Source: Asterias rubens (lineage: Eukaryota; Echinodermata; Asteroidea; Forcipulatida; Asteriidae). From it: 64,000 nt of DNA. The position numbers and the translations under genes were made by a program. Below the pieces are notes generated by a model, which had not been told where the DNA came from, searched no databases, and saw only the letters and a list, made by a program, of their open reading frames with translations. Of the stretch, positions 20,262-32,700 are shown one piece after another. Location of the stretch: the NCBI RefSeq assembly GCF_902459465.1, contig NC_047063.1, positions 5,456,001 to 5,520,000 on the forward strand. Direction: 5' to 3'. Within the stretch, counting starts at the first letter, position 1. The number at the start of each line of letters is the position of its first letter.

Positions 20262-23200
20262 GTATTTGATTAACTTAAAGTGTAATAAATTGTACCAGGG
20301 TGTGCCTTCGTTTGATGTGTATCAATAAGATATTGTTAGTTTCTAAGCTAAGGTCAAATGGTATTTAATATATGGATGCAAATTTCTTATTATTTTCCTG
20401 TCACAACACAGCTGATCGATTCATTCATATCATTGATTGACATTGTTGTGCAAGCAAAGCATCAGTGTATAGTGTATTGTCGGATTGTCATCAGTCCTTA
20501 TCTACATGTTCTATAAATTGTGTACTGTGGCGGGTTTCCCGCAAGACTAATTCGAGTTCGGGAGTCCGGGGAGAAGTCCGACCGCTGGGCCTTAATTCTG
20601 AACCCAAATCATACCTAATAAGATCCGGGGACTACGATACGAGCAGTCTCGGGCTGAGGATGCAGGCTCGTTTGGGTGGAAATCTACCGCCCGATCTGTT
20701 ACTGTTTGTCAACACAATTGTAAGCAACAATTTACGCAACTAACAGCACATCACTAGCTGCACTCAGCTACGTGGAAGTTCCTTCTTTCCCAGAACAGTC
20801 AAACTCTCGAACTTGCTCCCAGTCATGGTGTTGGCTGCCCAACCTTAGAGGTCTTTAGGAGAGGAGTTGCATCAAGCCGTCAAGTCGACATGTATTTATG
20901 CAGCAGCCCAATTTTTACAATTGCACTTAATCTCACCTAGTTATAATGTACACACCCACCATGCATAGTTTCAAATCCTTAAGTGTTATTGTAAAAATGA
21001 GATGATTATTTTTGTCTCCGGTAGTGCTGATATAGATGACCTAAGTGGGAAGAGTAGTGACCACTCTAAAGAAGAACCACCAGGACCTGGTGCCAGTCAC
21101 ATGGAGGATTGTCCAAACGCCAAGACCAACGATTTGAAGCAACCACACAAGACTACGCTCTTTGTTCCAGTAAAAGAGACACAATGGCCCATTGTTTACT
21201 CGCCTGATTATAATATTGGATTCCTTGGGCTTGAGAAACTTCATCCATTCGATTCAGGAAAATGGGGGAAAGTTTTCAATCACTTAAAAGGTACGATAAA
21301 ACTTGGTAGTGGATATAGGCCCTATCTGGTGTTTTATGGAAATCTGTCCTCGGAGGTCCTGTCCCCATATGGGAAATGCGCTGAAGGAGGAGATTCAAAA
21401 GAGGGCACTTTAGTATCAGAAGATGTTTGTACACAGTTTGCCATATGAGATCAGAATCTCCTGCCACACCGGCACGGGCTATCTTTTACTAATAAACACT
21501 AATACATGTAATAAGACATTATAAGAGTACAAGGCCCTCTTTGACGTGAACGCTGATAGCCTAAAACTCAGATTGTGTACATAAATGGCATGTTGTGCCA
21601 CAATTGTGCCACATCACGCAATACGCGTGACGTGCGCAGCAATCTCCTTTTAAGGAGTTGTTTACCCGAGAGCCTTACCATTTCATAGCTGGAGGGGTAT
21701 TGTGTTGAAAGAAATCAGCTATGAAATGTTAAAGCCCTCGGGTAAACAACTCCTTATAAGGAGATTGCTGTGTGCGTTGCGCGTATTGCAGGTTGTGGCA
21801 CAACTGTTCCAGCCGTTGCTCTCGACCAATAGGAATGAAGAAACTGTCCTAAAAGCAGGTGCAAGCTCGCGTGTCACGCCCATGTTTCAACACTTTTTAC
21901 TGGTGTTATATCATCCGTTCAAACACCTCCACGTGATGCCCTCTTGACCAATCAGAATAGATAAACTGTCTTAGGTATTTATTTTATGAATATTGGTTTA
22001 AACAGAAGAAAAAAAAAAAATTCTCAATGGATTTGTTACACAGTTGTAAGGGTGTGTATTTTTACAATTTGATTGACACCCTCATTCAGACTGCTACTTT
22101 ATTGTTTGCAGAGGCTGGTATGATTAATGATGAAACAATAGTGCGCCCTCTTGAGGCAACGGAGGAAGATCTGCTGGTTGCGCACACCAAAAAATACCTT
22201 GACAGTTTAAGAGTATGTAACTTTCTCTGTTTATACATGTCATTTCTCAAATAGCTTAGTTCTCTCCCTTACACATGTAACCCATTTCCTCTTGTGTTTT
22301 TTTTCTACATAAACCGCCTCCATGCTGTTCAGTTGAACTTCAGAGCCAAGTTTCATAAAGCCTGTAAGCATAAAAAATTGCTAAGCACACACAAAACTTG
22401 CTTAACAGAAACTGGTTACCAGCCAAAATTCTATAAAGTTTACATCGTGCAACTGGTGCCCAACTCATTTGTTTTCTCATCAATAAGCAGTATTTTCTGC
22501 TTAACCATTAACAGCTTTATGAAATTGGGCCCAGATCTGAAATAGTGACCTCTGTTGTCTAAACTGGCAGGCAAAGGAAAATTAAATTTACTTTATCACT
22601 TAAGGGGGAAAAATTCTGGCACATGGCAGACAAACACAATGAATTGTACCGCTTATCAACTACCCTGTGAGCAGTATTTTGGGGGTTTGAACTTTTTCTG
22701 GAGTGTCTTTTAAAAGCTATCCATCAGTATTTAAACATGCGACCATGCAGGGGTGTACTAAAACTAACTTGAATTGACAATTATTCAGTTGCTCTACAGC
22801 TCAAATTTCTTTTAAAACATGGGGTGAAAAGGGCTGTGACTTTTTCAATTTAAATTTACCTGTAAATTTGAGGGTTGCTTACATTGTTCAAACACCAACT
22901 GAACGTACTTTCAGTATAAGCTTGCATTCCTTTCAGGTGTTCAAATATTGTGGGTGTTTTCTGTTTCTTGCAAGTAAAGTTACAACAACTACATAATATA
23001 GGAAAAAAATACAAAATGGTATTTAAAAATCTTGTTTGTCCTTTTGTGGACTGTTCAACCATTATTGGTTTGCTTATTATGTCCTTGACCAATTGCATCC
23101 TAAATTTCATCCTTGAAAAATTTGGTTTTGTTCAAGAAATGTTTAGCCGTCAATGCTCCATGGTTCACCCCTTGCCGTCTAAACTCTTTCAATCCTGACC

Positions 23201-26200
23201 CATCTTTCCCCTCTAAGACAGCTGCTTGCTAGTTTGTAAAAGTGTTGTTTTTTATGTTTGATTTATGATCCTTTGTTATTCTGCACTTTTGGACACCTTT
23301 ACGATCAATTATAACCTCATTCACAATCAGAGCCCAATTTCATAGAGCTACTTTGGCATCAAAAGTTGCCAAGCATAAAATAAGTATGCTTACCAGAATA
23401 AGGTTACCAGCCAAAATACAATGTCACTTGTCATTGTACAACTGGTATCCCTGATCCTTTATGCTAAGCAATTATTTCCTGTTTAAGCAGCTCTATGAAA
23501 TTGAGCCCTGTAAACTGTCACCTGGGCCCAATCTCATACAGTCCGATCTGTAAGCACAACAATTTGCTAAGCAAATTAAAATCTTGCTTAACAGAAATTG
23601 GTTACCAGCCAATATTCCATCAAGTTTGAAGTGTTGCAACTGGTCCCTCACCTCATTTTTTTGCTTAATAAATAAACTTACTAAGCAGTATTTTCAGGCC
23701 CTATCTTTGATTGTGTTTCAGCATGTTACATGTTTTTCCTTCACGGTCACCATTTCCTTCCTCCATAGCAAGTGTTTCTGATTTGCATATCGCATTATGA
23801 CCAAACAAGCATGATCTTTAGATGATGGCAACCAGACAAAATTTGTGCGGTGAAAGTCAAGTTCTTTGGCACAATGAGTCACACATTTTAAAAACAATGT
23901 GACTTTTTGCCAAAAGTGTTGCCAAACAAAATTCTTACACACAACACACCACTGGGTGAGATTTAGGCTTGACCTGACATCATAAGAATATTAATAGCAT
24001 GGTCTTCCCCTTTGCAAAAGCTACATGTAGCGTATCGACCGATACTTGTAAATTGCATGCCACTTTGCGAAGAAAAGATATAGAATGCTCAAGATTGCAC
24101 ACTCGTTAGGTGTTTTAAAACCAAGATAAACACCAAGTTGAAACCATTCAGAATACCTTGTTTTAATCCACCGTGCTTTGCTCTAACAAAAACTATTTTG
24201 GGTCCAGAATGCCCAACAATTTAAAAAAGAAATATTGGGAGAACCCTGATAGGTTATTTTTCCAATAATAAGAAGTGTTCAGCTAGGGTCTCAGACTCTC
24301 AGAACCAAGTCTCAGACTCTCAGACCTATTTAGAATGGTTTTTGAGAATGCATTGAAATTTGTCCAGTATGTTTGTTTTTGATGTTAGTTGGTTGTAAAC
24401 TATCTTTCAAATTCAGAAAAGACTTTACTAAAAAATGGAATCTTAAACCAAAGTACTTGCCCTATTTTGTTGTAAACTATACCTGTCTGTTAGACATAGT
24501 TTGTGAACAAACTTTTTCCCTCTTCACATGTGCAACAAAGGTATTCTCATTTAACATTTTCGTAAAAAAAATTACTCAACAAAACCAAATGGACTCTCAT
24601 AAAAATCAGCTCGACTGAATTTTGTTATATAACAAAGTTTAAGTTCAATTTACTGTTTCTGTGATTGATTTTGAAAGACCACCCCAAGAACAATACATCA
24701 TACATCAGAGAAGGGTTGTGTGATTATTGGTTGCACTCATTCACAATGTTTTACCTTCAGGTTGTTTCATTCACTTCAAATGGCTGACACTCTGTTTCTG
24801 TTTTTGTAATTTTTTTTTGCTTCAACAGGAAAACATTGCTGTAGCTATCCCTGAGGTATTTGTCCATCTCCCCTTTATAGTATCTGGTGCAGAGTCTGTC
24901 CTCCTTTTTCATTGTCAGTGTATGGCTCATTAACATAGACTTGGTGCAAGACCTGTTTGTTTTCTTTCCCCACCTTCCTTTTTCCATTCTGATTGAAGTA
25001 CAGAATGTGCTCTTTGTGAATGTAGTGACTCCTTATATCAAAAGAGCTCATGTATTCAAAGTCAAACTGGGGCAGGAAAGACCTGTGGCTGCAGATCCAC
25101 TACCATTGGCAGCGCCCCTTATCAATACCTACCGCTCGCCACTAATCCCAGGTATAGAGCGAGCAAGGCATGAGCAAGGTTATGAGCGAGCAAGGCATGC
25201 TGGGGAAAAAGCGCGGCGAGATTGGTTATCCCTGGGAGTGAGGTTGCTGTGGCTGTTACTGAGACAGTCACAGTAAAAAACAGAGTTCAGTAAAAAGTAT
25301 TTCCAACTTCTGCATGCAACTTCTCCTACACAACGTTTGAACTGTGTTAGTGAAACCTTTGACAGTATACACAATGTTCGTGTTAGGTTTCTTATTCTGT
25401 GTTTGTTTAGCAGGAGCACTGTTTTTGATGTAATGGAAGTCAATCTTATGATGGCACATAGGGGTTTCTTTCGTCCTTTGTACGAGTCCGTGTAGACACC
25501 AACCCTATAGTCCATTGGACAAACTGTGGTCGGGAATCATTCTTTTGGACATGACGCTGTGAAGCATCCACAACTTATCCATATTGGTTTCCAATGTTCA
25601 ATCTTTTAGTTTTAAAATGTGTCATGGTAATGTTATTGTTCTATGTGAGGTTGGCCACTTAAAAATTCCCCAACTACAACTTGACATGCTGTCAAATTGA
25701 TATGGTGAAAATTTTCCTTTCACAGATAATGTTAATAATAAAAAAAGAGAAAATGCCTTTGTACAGTTTTTCCAAAGTATTCTATGGCACTTAAAGCTTA
25801 AAAAATGGCCGCTTGCGTTTGGACAAACAGGTTGGGAACTATTATTTTTGAAATGCTGTGAGGAAGTGATCACTCCTTATGAAGTGATCATTTTTTATTT
25901 CATCATGACTAAAACAATTAACAGGTTGTTGCACCATGTCTTTTTCCTAATTACAAAATTGTAAAGTCTAATAGCAACTTTAAAAAATTGTTCCTTTCCC
26001 CGACTTTAATACTTGATCTTGCTGATATTTAAGATTTTAGTTAAACTGGGCAATCACTTGACCACATGTATTATTCAATAATATAGCTTTATTAGCTTAA
26101 TTTGTTAACTATTTTTTGTTTTTCAACCATGAATTTAATATTTGAAACAAACAAATAAGCAACTTAAAATGAATGAACGAACGAGAGATTTTGTGTTGTT

Positions 26201-29200
26201 TGTGTTATTTCAGAAAACTGGATATAAAGCTATCCATAATTTCTTTGTTGTTCATGTGTTACTGTGTTGTTGTTTCGTTATAAACTTGTTTAACTTACTC
26301 AACATGGTGTATTAATGTTCTTGTTTGTCTTGTTTTGAACATTGTTAACATTGTCATCTTTGTTTCCTTTTGATAAATGCAAACAATTCTTGGGGAAAAG
26401 GGAAAAGAACAAAGAGAATTCACCCACATTTTGTTTGATGTTTTGTCAATTATAGAAAGTGTACTGAGAGAAATTTATATTTTTCGTTCTCTTCTTAAAA
26501 CTTTCTGCATGCATTGTCATTCTGTTGTAGCAAATCAAATGGCAGACTAGATAAAATGTATGAATCAAAGCTTTATTTTTCTAGGATTTAATTTGATTCC
26601 AGAGCTAAGCTTGGGCGATACCACGATATTATCGAATATTGCAATACTAATTTGGAAACGATTTTGATATCGAATTGATTTGGTTTTAATCGAAATATCG
26701 ATGTATGGCGATATATCGCGATATATCGCGATATCGACTAAGTATCGCAATACCGCGATGTATTTGCTAGCTGAGACATCTTGCACCCCATAGGTTTGGA
26801 GTAAAACCAGAAGAATAGGTCATTAGAACACCTCTCCTATGCTATGACTGTCTCTTCTACAACTTTCACTGGGAGTTTGAAGACTGATAATGTCAAATTT
26901 AATTAATCGCGATTATATCGAATATCGCGATATGTTGTCGGCGATATATCGTGAATAAAATAAATCGATATCGCCCAAGCTTAGACAGAGCCCAATTTCA
27001 TGGCTTTTGTTAGCGCTGAATTCTGTGCTTACACTTAAAGTGTTCTGGACGCGCTGTGTAAGTAAAGAATGCTTAGTAATGTCGAGTCTGACCACGCACA
27101 AGCGCAAAATTCTTGCTAACATGTGATATACGCTTGACATAAGCGCGGAATTCCCTGCTGATTCTTTGCTTACAGTAAACAGAGCGATGAAATTAGGCCT
27201 TGGTTCTGTTTCTTAAGATGCTTTATTTTGTTTCAAAACTTCTTGATATATAAAGCTTCTTAGGACCTTCTATTTTGTATTTTTAATTTGGCACAAACTT
27301 TATGTTGCATGTTTAAAATTTCTTTTCACTGGTTATTTTGGGTTACACTCTGACATTTTTAACCTGTATTTTCCCAGACCCAAATAATAACATTTAAAGG
27401 TGCCTTAACTTTAAGAAAACTTTTTAATGCCACTGGATGCTTGGTTATTACTCAAAATAATTATTAGCATAAAACCTTACTTGGTAATAACAAGTAATAG
27501 AGAGCTGTTGATAGTGTAAAACATTGTGAGAAACGGCTCCCTCTGAAGTAATGTAGTTTTTGAGAAAGGATTAATTTCACACTAGAATATTTTAACTTGA
27601 TTTTGAGACCTCAGAGTTTGATTTTGGCTCGAAATCGAGCATCTGAAAGCACACAACTTGTGCAACAAGTGTGTTTTTTCTTCCATCATGCCCTCGCAAC
27701 TTTGATGACCAATTGAGCTCATACTTTCACAGGTTTGTTGTTTTATGCATATTGAAAGCTGTTGTAGGCTAACAATTTTGTGGCCAAATGTATACCTTAC
27801 CTTAGGAAAGCCACACTCTTCAAGTAACTTATTTCCTGTTTTTTTAAATTTTTTATTGTCATCCAGTGGAGTGTGACAGTCGCAAGAATAACAGAAATAC
27901 CTCCAGTGGCTCTTCTTCCAAATGTTGTAGTTCAGAAGAAAGTACTTAAGCCACTTAGAATACAAGCCGGAGGTACAATCCTGGTAAGTACAAACCCCTG
28001 TTCACATTGTATGTATCTCTTATCCCTGTGGAGTACAGCCCAAGGGAGGCCCCAGGGAGGCCCCAGAAGTTTGGTATCCCCATTATTACCCTGGTGCACT
28101 TTCACACTGTCCCTTTTGACCATTCTACAGGCTGGCAAGTTGGCTGTTGAGCGTGGCTGGGCAATCAACATAGGTGGAGGTTTTCATCATTGTTCCAGTG
28201 AGAGGGGAGGCGGTTTCTGTGCTTATGCAGACATTACATTAGCCATCAAGGTCAGTACACAATCTTCAATTCAATACACTTCTTTATTTCATCAAAAAAT
28301 ATCCCCTCAGCCAGTCACTTAAGGTTATCCCTCTCTTACTGCTTTTCTGGTCAATTTCAAACTTACCGGTAATTGTGATCACTGGTTTTACATACAGGTT
28401 GAGTGGCCTCCGACTGGCACCTTCCAAACAGATACGGACTATAAATAGGGAGACCGCTAACATATGTAGGGATATAGCTCAGTTGGTGGAACACCAGCAC
28501 ATGACTCTGGCGGTGGCAGGTTCAAGTCTCGCTCCAGTCAACTTTACTTTGTTCAACCCAAAACTATATACTGCACCTGGATGGTTGAAAATACACAAAT
28601 TGTTCAATTTCCGTAAAAAAGTTATGAGCATAGGTACTAAATTAAAACTAGTTGATTTGAGGAATAACACTCGGATAAACAAAATAGTTTGAAGTTATCA
28701 AGTATGGCACAAGAAAGAGAACAATAATGTGAAGGGAAGGGTGAAGGGGAATGAGTTGGGTCTTCTTTTAGGAATTTTTTTTTCGTTCCTTTTTAAAAAT
28801 TAAAGTGCATATTTGTTTATATTAAGTTTTGAAAAGTATTTGTATGCGTGTTTTTAAAGGAACACGTTGCCTTGGATCGGTCGAGTTGGTCTTCGAAAAG
28901 GATTTGTAACCGTTTGTTATAAAATGCATATGGTTATAGATAATTTATAAGTAGAATATAATGATCCACACAAACATGCCTCGGAATGCACGACTTTCCT
29001 TTTTATGTCCCGAGGAAACACGGTCGGCCATATATGGGAGTCTCCTAACAAACGGTTACATACGCTTTTTATCGATCAACTTGTCCGATCCAAGGCAACG
29101 TGTTCCTTTAAGCTTAATGAATGAAAGGATGGTCTAACCCCAATGTTTCTATTATCTTTTCTCACTTTCCACCTCTGGCACCTTGGTTCCCGCCTGGGAC

Positions 29201-29683
29201 ACTTTTTGGGTTGGTGTTCAGTCCGTCAGTTTTCAGTCCCTAATGGAGTTGGGTTTTCCTGGATTAATTTTCTTGGGTTTTCCTCCGACATCTTATACTG
29301 AAACTTCTTCCTCTTTGTGTCTTCTCTCCGTTGGGTTCTTGGCTAGTACAGTGATTAAGTTCACTGAGGTGGCATGGTTGGCTTGTGCGTAAAGCGCTCG
29401 CCTCTCACCAAGGTGACCCAGGTTCGATTCCCTGCCAGGGCCATATGTGAGTTGGTTGTGCAATGGTTCTCTTCTGTGCCACAAGGATTTTCCAGACTAT
29501 CTGGTTTTCCTCCCTCGGGAAAAATCAAACACTTTCGAACTTGGCTGTGCTCCGTGGTCATAATGGGTTGATGTGGCTGGCAGCTAAATGCACCCTTGCA
29601 TGCCTGCTTCTCGAACACGTTGTAGCCGCGTCCTTCGCAATTCAGCTCTTACTAGCTGCAAGTAAGGATGATTAGCCCCCCAA

Positions 29684-29714
<31 letters not shown>

Positions 29715-32700
29715 TGAGAGTCTTTGGCTTCACAACCAGAATAAATGAAATGAATTGAAATGTTTGTTTTCAGTTCCTTTTGGAGCTTGGTCTTGCTACA
29801 AAGGTGATGATAGTTGATCTCGATGCCCATCAAGGCAATGGCCATGAAAGAGACTTCATGAACATGCAGGATACAGTCTACATCCTCGATATGTTTAATA
29901 GAAACATCTACCCTCATGATGGATTTGCAAAACGTAATTTTAGATTGTAAGGAATTGATTGGGTAACATCATGATTGATTTCCGTTTGAAGTCCTTTAGC
30001 GTTTGAGGAAATTAAAGACCAAGTTATAATTTTTTCACTAAGGTTGAATCACAAAAATGGCACAAAATTAATAATGACAGGTAACTTACCCACGCCGCCA
30101 GGGTAGTTTAACCGAGCCAAAAAAGTCCAAAAGGAAGATTGACCGAGTCAGTTTAACCGAGCCAGAAAGTCCAGTGCGGACGCTACGACATGGTTAAATC
30201 TCCCATCCGTCTGTGACCATACACCGGCCGAGATCAGGCGCGAAGAAGCAGACATGTTTTGTCATGAAAGAATAAGATTTTTTATATAATCAAACAATTT
30301 AATGTAGCAAAAAACAGGAATGCATCTCTTGAGCTGACTTTTCCCGTACACTGGTTTATACATGTAGTTCGAGAAATGACCAGTTCAGAAGTTGCGATCA
30401 AAAGTGTTATAAAATATGACGGCGATTTTTAGATTCTCTTCTTCATCGCATCATGTCATAGTTATAACCATAGCTGTAGCCACTCATTTGAACCATCCTA
30501 TTCTTGTAGCACTGATCCTTGAACACTTTGAATTATGATGATTCTGTATTCTTTATTTTTCAGGAGGAATAAGAAGGAAAGTTGAGCTAGATTTTCACAC
30601 AGAAAATGGTCCATTCCTGAGAGCTGTTGAAAAGTATGTAATTTTGTTAAATGTTGACTTTCTTTATTATTGAAAGGTTTTATAGGCAAAGAACGTGTAC
30701 ATGTGTTTGAAATGGTGCTAATTAGGCTGCCTTGGTGATTTGTTTCCCTGACATGTTTGTATTTTGTGTCTTTCTCTCTTTGTATATTTCATTGTTCTCT
30801 TTATTCGCTTAGAGGCTTTTCACATTTTGCGCTTTACAAATGTCTCATTATTTATTGTTATTATTTATTCTTGATGCAGACATTTGAAGCAAGCTTTAGA
30901 GGAATTCCTGCCAGATTTAATTGTATACAACGCTGGTACTGACATATTAGAAGGTGATCCATTGGGGGCATTATCCATTACACCAGAGGTAAGATTTTTC
31001 TTTAATCCTTTAATATTTGAGACTCAAGAAACAGTTATATATTTGGTTTGTGTTAACACCATTTGTGTATCTACACTTGCCAAGCAGAGTTTGTTCTTAG
31101 AGAACTGTCTTTCTTTATCCTACTACCGAGCAGTAGATTATCGGATGTTCGGGAGACTTCTCAGTTCTGAAAAGAACTGTCCTGCTTTCTGAAACAGTTC
31201 CTTATCTTGCATTTAGGACCGTTTTGGGGTTCTTATGGTTGGGTTGATAGATGGGCAAGACCCCAATGTACTGTACCTAGGCATGAAAAGATTCTTAAAA
31301 CTACACATGTGTAAAACAAAGCTTAACAAAACTTCACAAGATGATGTGAACCAAATTTGCAGGCAGAAGAATGTAACAATTTGATGTGCCCAACTATAAG
31401 ACATACAGCCCTTTTCACATGGCCAAAATGTAGCCAGGGTCCCTTGCTACAAAATTACGTGCGTTGATTGTTAATTTTGTTATCACCGTGCGTGACTGAT
31501 TTTGTGAGCTTTCACACTGCAAAGTTAAAAAAACTAACAACCCTTGTGCGACACGAGAGTGATATGACGAATTGGTAATCCTGATCACCTTAGTTGGACA
31601 AGATAGCACCCACAATAGCATGCGCTGTATGGGCATTTTCACCTAGGAAATCATTCAATAAACAAGGGTTCCTTTCACAAGATGATGTAGCCAACGTCCT
31701 TGGTTGAGATTTTGTCGTAGGTCTGGACCTCCGACAAAATGTAGCAATGTTAGACAAGATTTGACAGGGGACCCTGGACACTCCAAAAATGATTGTCCTT
31801 TCACACGAGGTGCATTTTGTAAAATCTTACAACCATGCTACAATTTAGCAAGGGACCCTTGCTAAATTGCTCTCGTGTGAAAGGGGCTAACTGAATTGCT
31901 CCAGCGTTTGATGCATCATTGTTAACAGGGCATTGAACAGAGAGATCAGCTGGTGTTTGAGATTGCTAGGAAGCGAAGCAAACCCATACCAATCTTAATG
32001 GTTACATCAGGCGGATACCAGAGGAATAATGCACGGATTATAGCTGACTCTATACTTAACCTAAGACATTTGAAGCTGATTGAATGCACACAGGCAGAGG
32101 AGTACCTTCAGGAACTAGTTGGTGAGCTGCAACTCCTTGTCCCTTTCGAAAATAAGAATAACTGAATTTATTTAGCGTCAAATTAACCAAGGATGCAAGG
32201 TACAATGTAAGCAAGGCGCTTAATGGAACATGTTGCCTTGGATTGGTCAAGTTGGTCTTTGAAAAGCATTTGTAACCATTTGTTATAAAATGCATATGGG
32301 TAGAAAGATGTTGTAAAAGTAGAACACAATACACACGCCTCACAATAAACACGCCTCAAAATTGCACGGTTTTCCTTTTACCTCTTGGACTAACATGGTC
32401 GGCCATTTATGGGAGTCAAATTTTTGACTCCCATAAATGGCTGATCTTGTTAGTTCAAAGTAAAAGGAAAAACACTCAATTTCGAGGCAAATTTGTGTTG
32501 ATCATTGTATTCTACTTCGAAAACATCTTTCCAACCATATCCAATTTATAACAAACGGTTACCATGGTTACAAAATCTTTTTCTAAATCAACTCGTCCGA
32601 TACAAGGCAACGCGTTCCTTTAAGGGAAATAAGGAAAGACAAAGGTAATGGGGATAACCTGCTACCATTTGAAAATCATTTTGCTGGCTTCTCCCTATGC

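Larger units (their letters stand above)
22213..27866. other. HDAC11 intron 3 (5.7 kb)
   Basis: Besides the elements listed separately, 23703-26605 is AT-rich with no gene I can support. 25130-25200 repeats GAGCGAGCAAGGCATG twice. A frame at 24829-24900 behind a good acceptor was considered and rejected because exons 3 and 4 already join in phase. Confidence 0.5.

Noticed and set aside
20465..20743. 92-aa frame in HDAC11 intron 1
   Set aside because: Not recognised, lies beside a decayed LINE end, and has no splice sites linking it to HDAC11 in phase.
24727..24933. Frame with ENIAVAIPEVFVHLPFIVSG behind a good acceptor (TTCAACAG) in HDAC11 intron 3
   Set aside because: HDAC11 exons 3 and 4 already join in phase and match the human protein without a gap; no donor in a fitting phase and no known homologue.
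26565..27140. Minus-strand frames rich in Ile, Asp, Tyr and Arg (DIAIYRDISPYIDIS)
   Set aside because: They translate the ATATCGCGATAT runs of a MITE.
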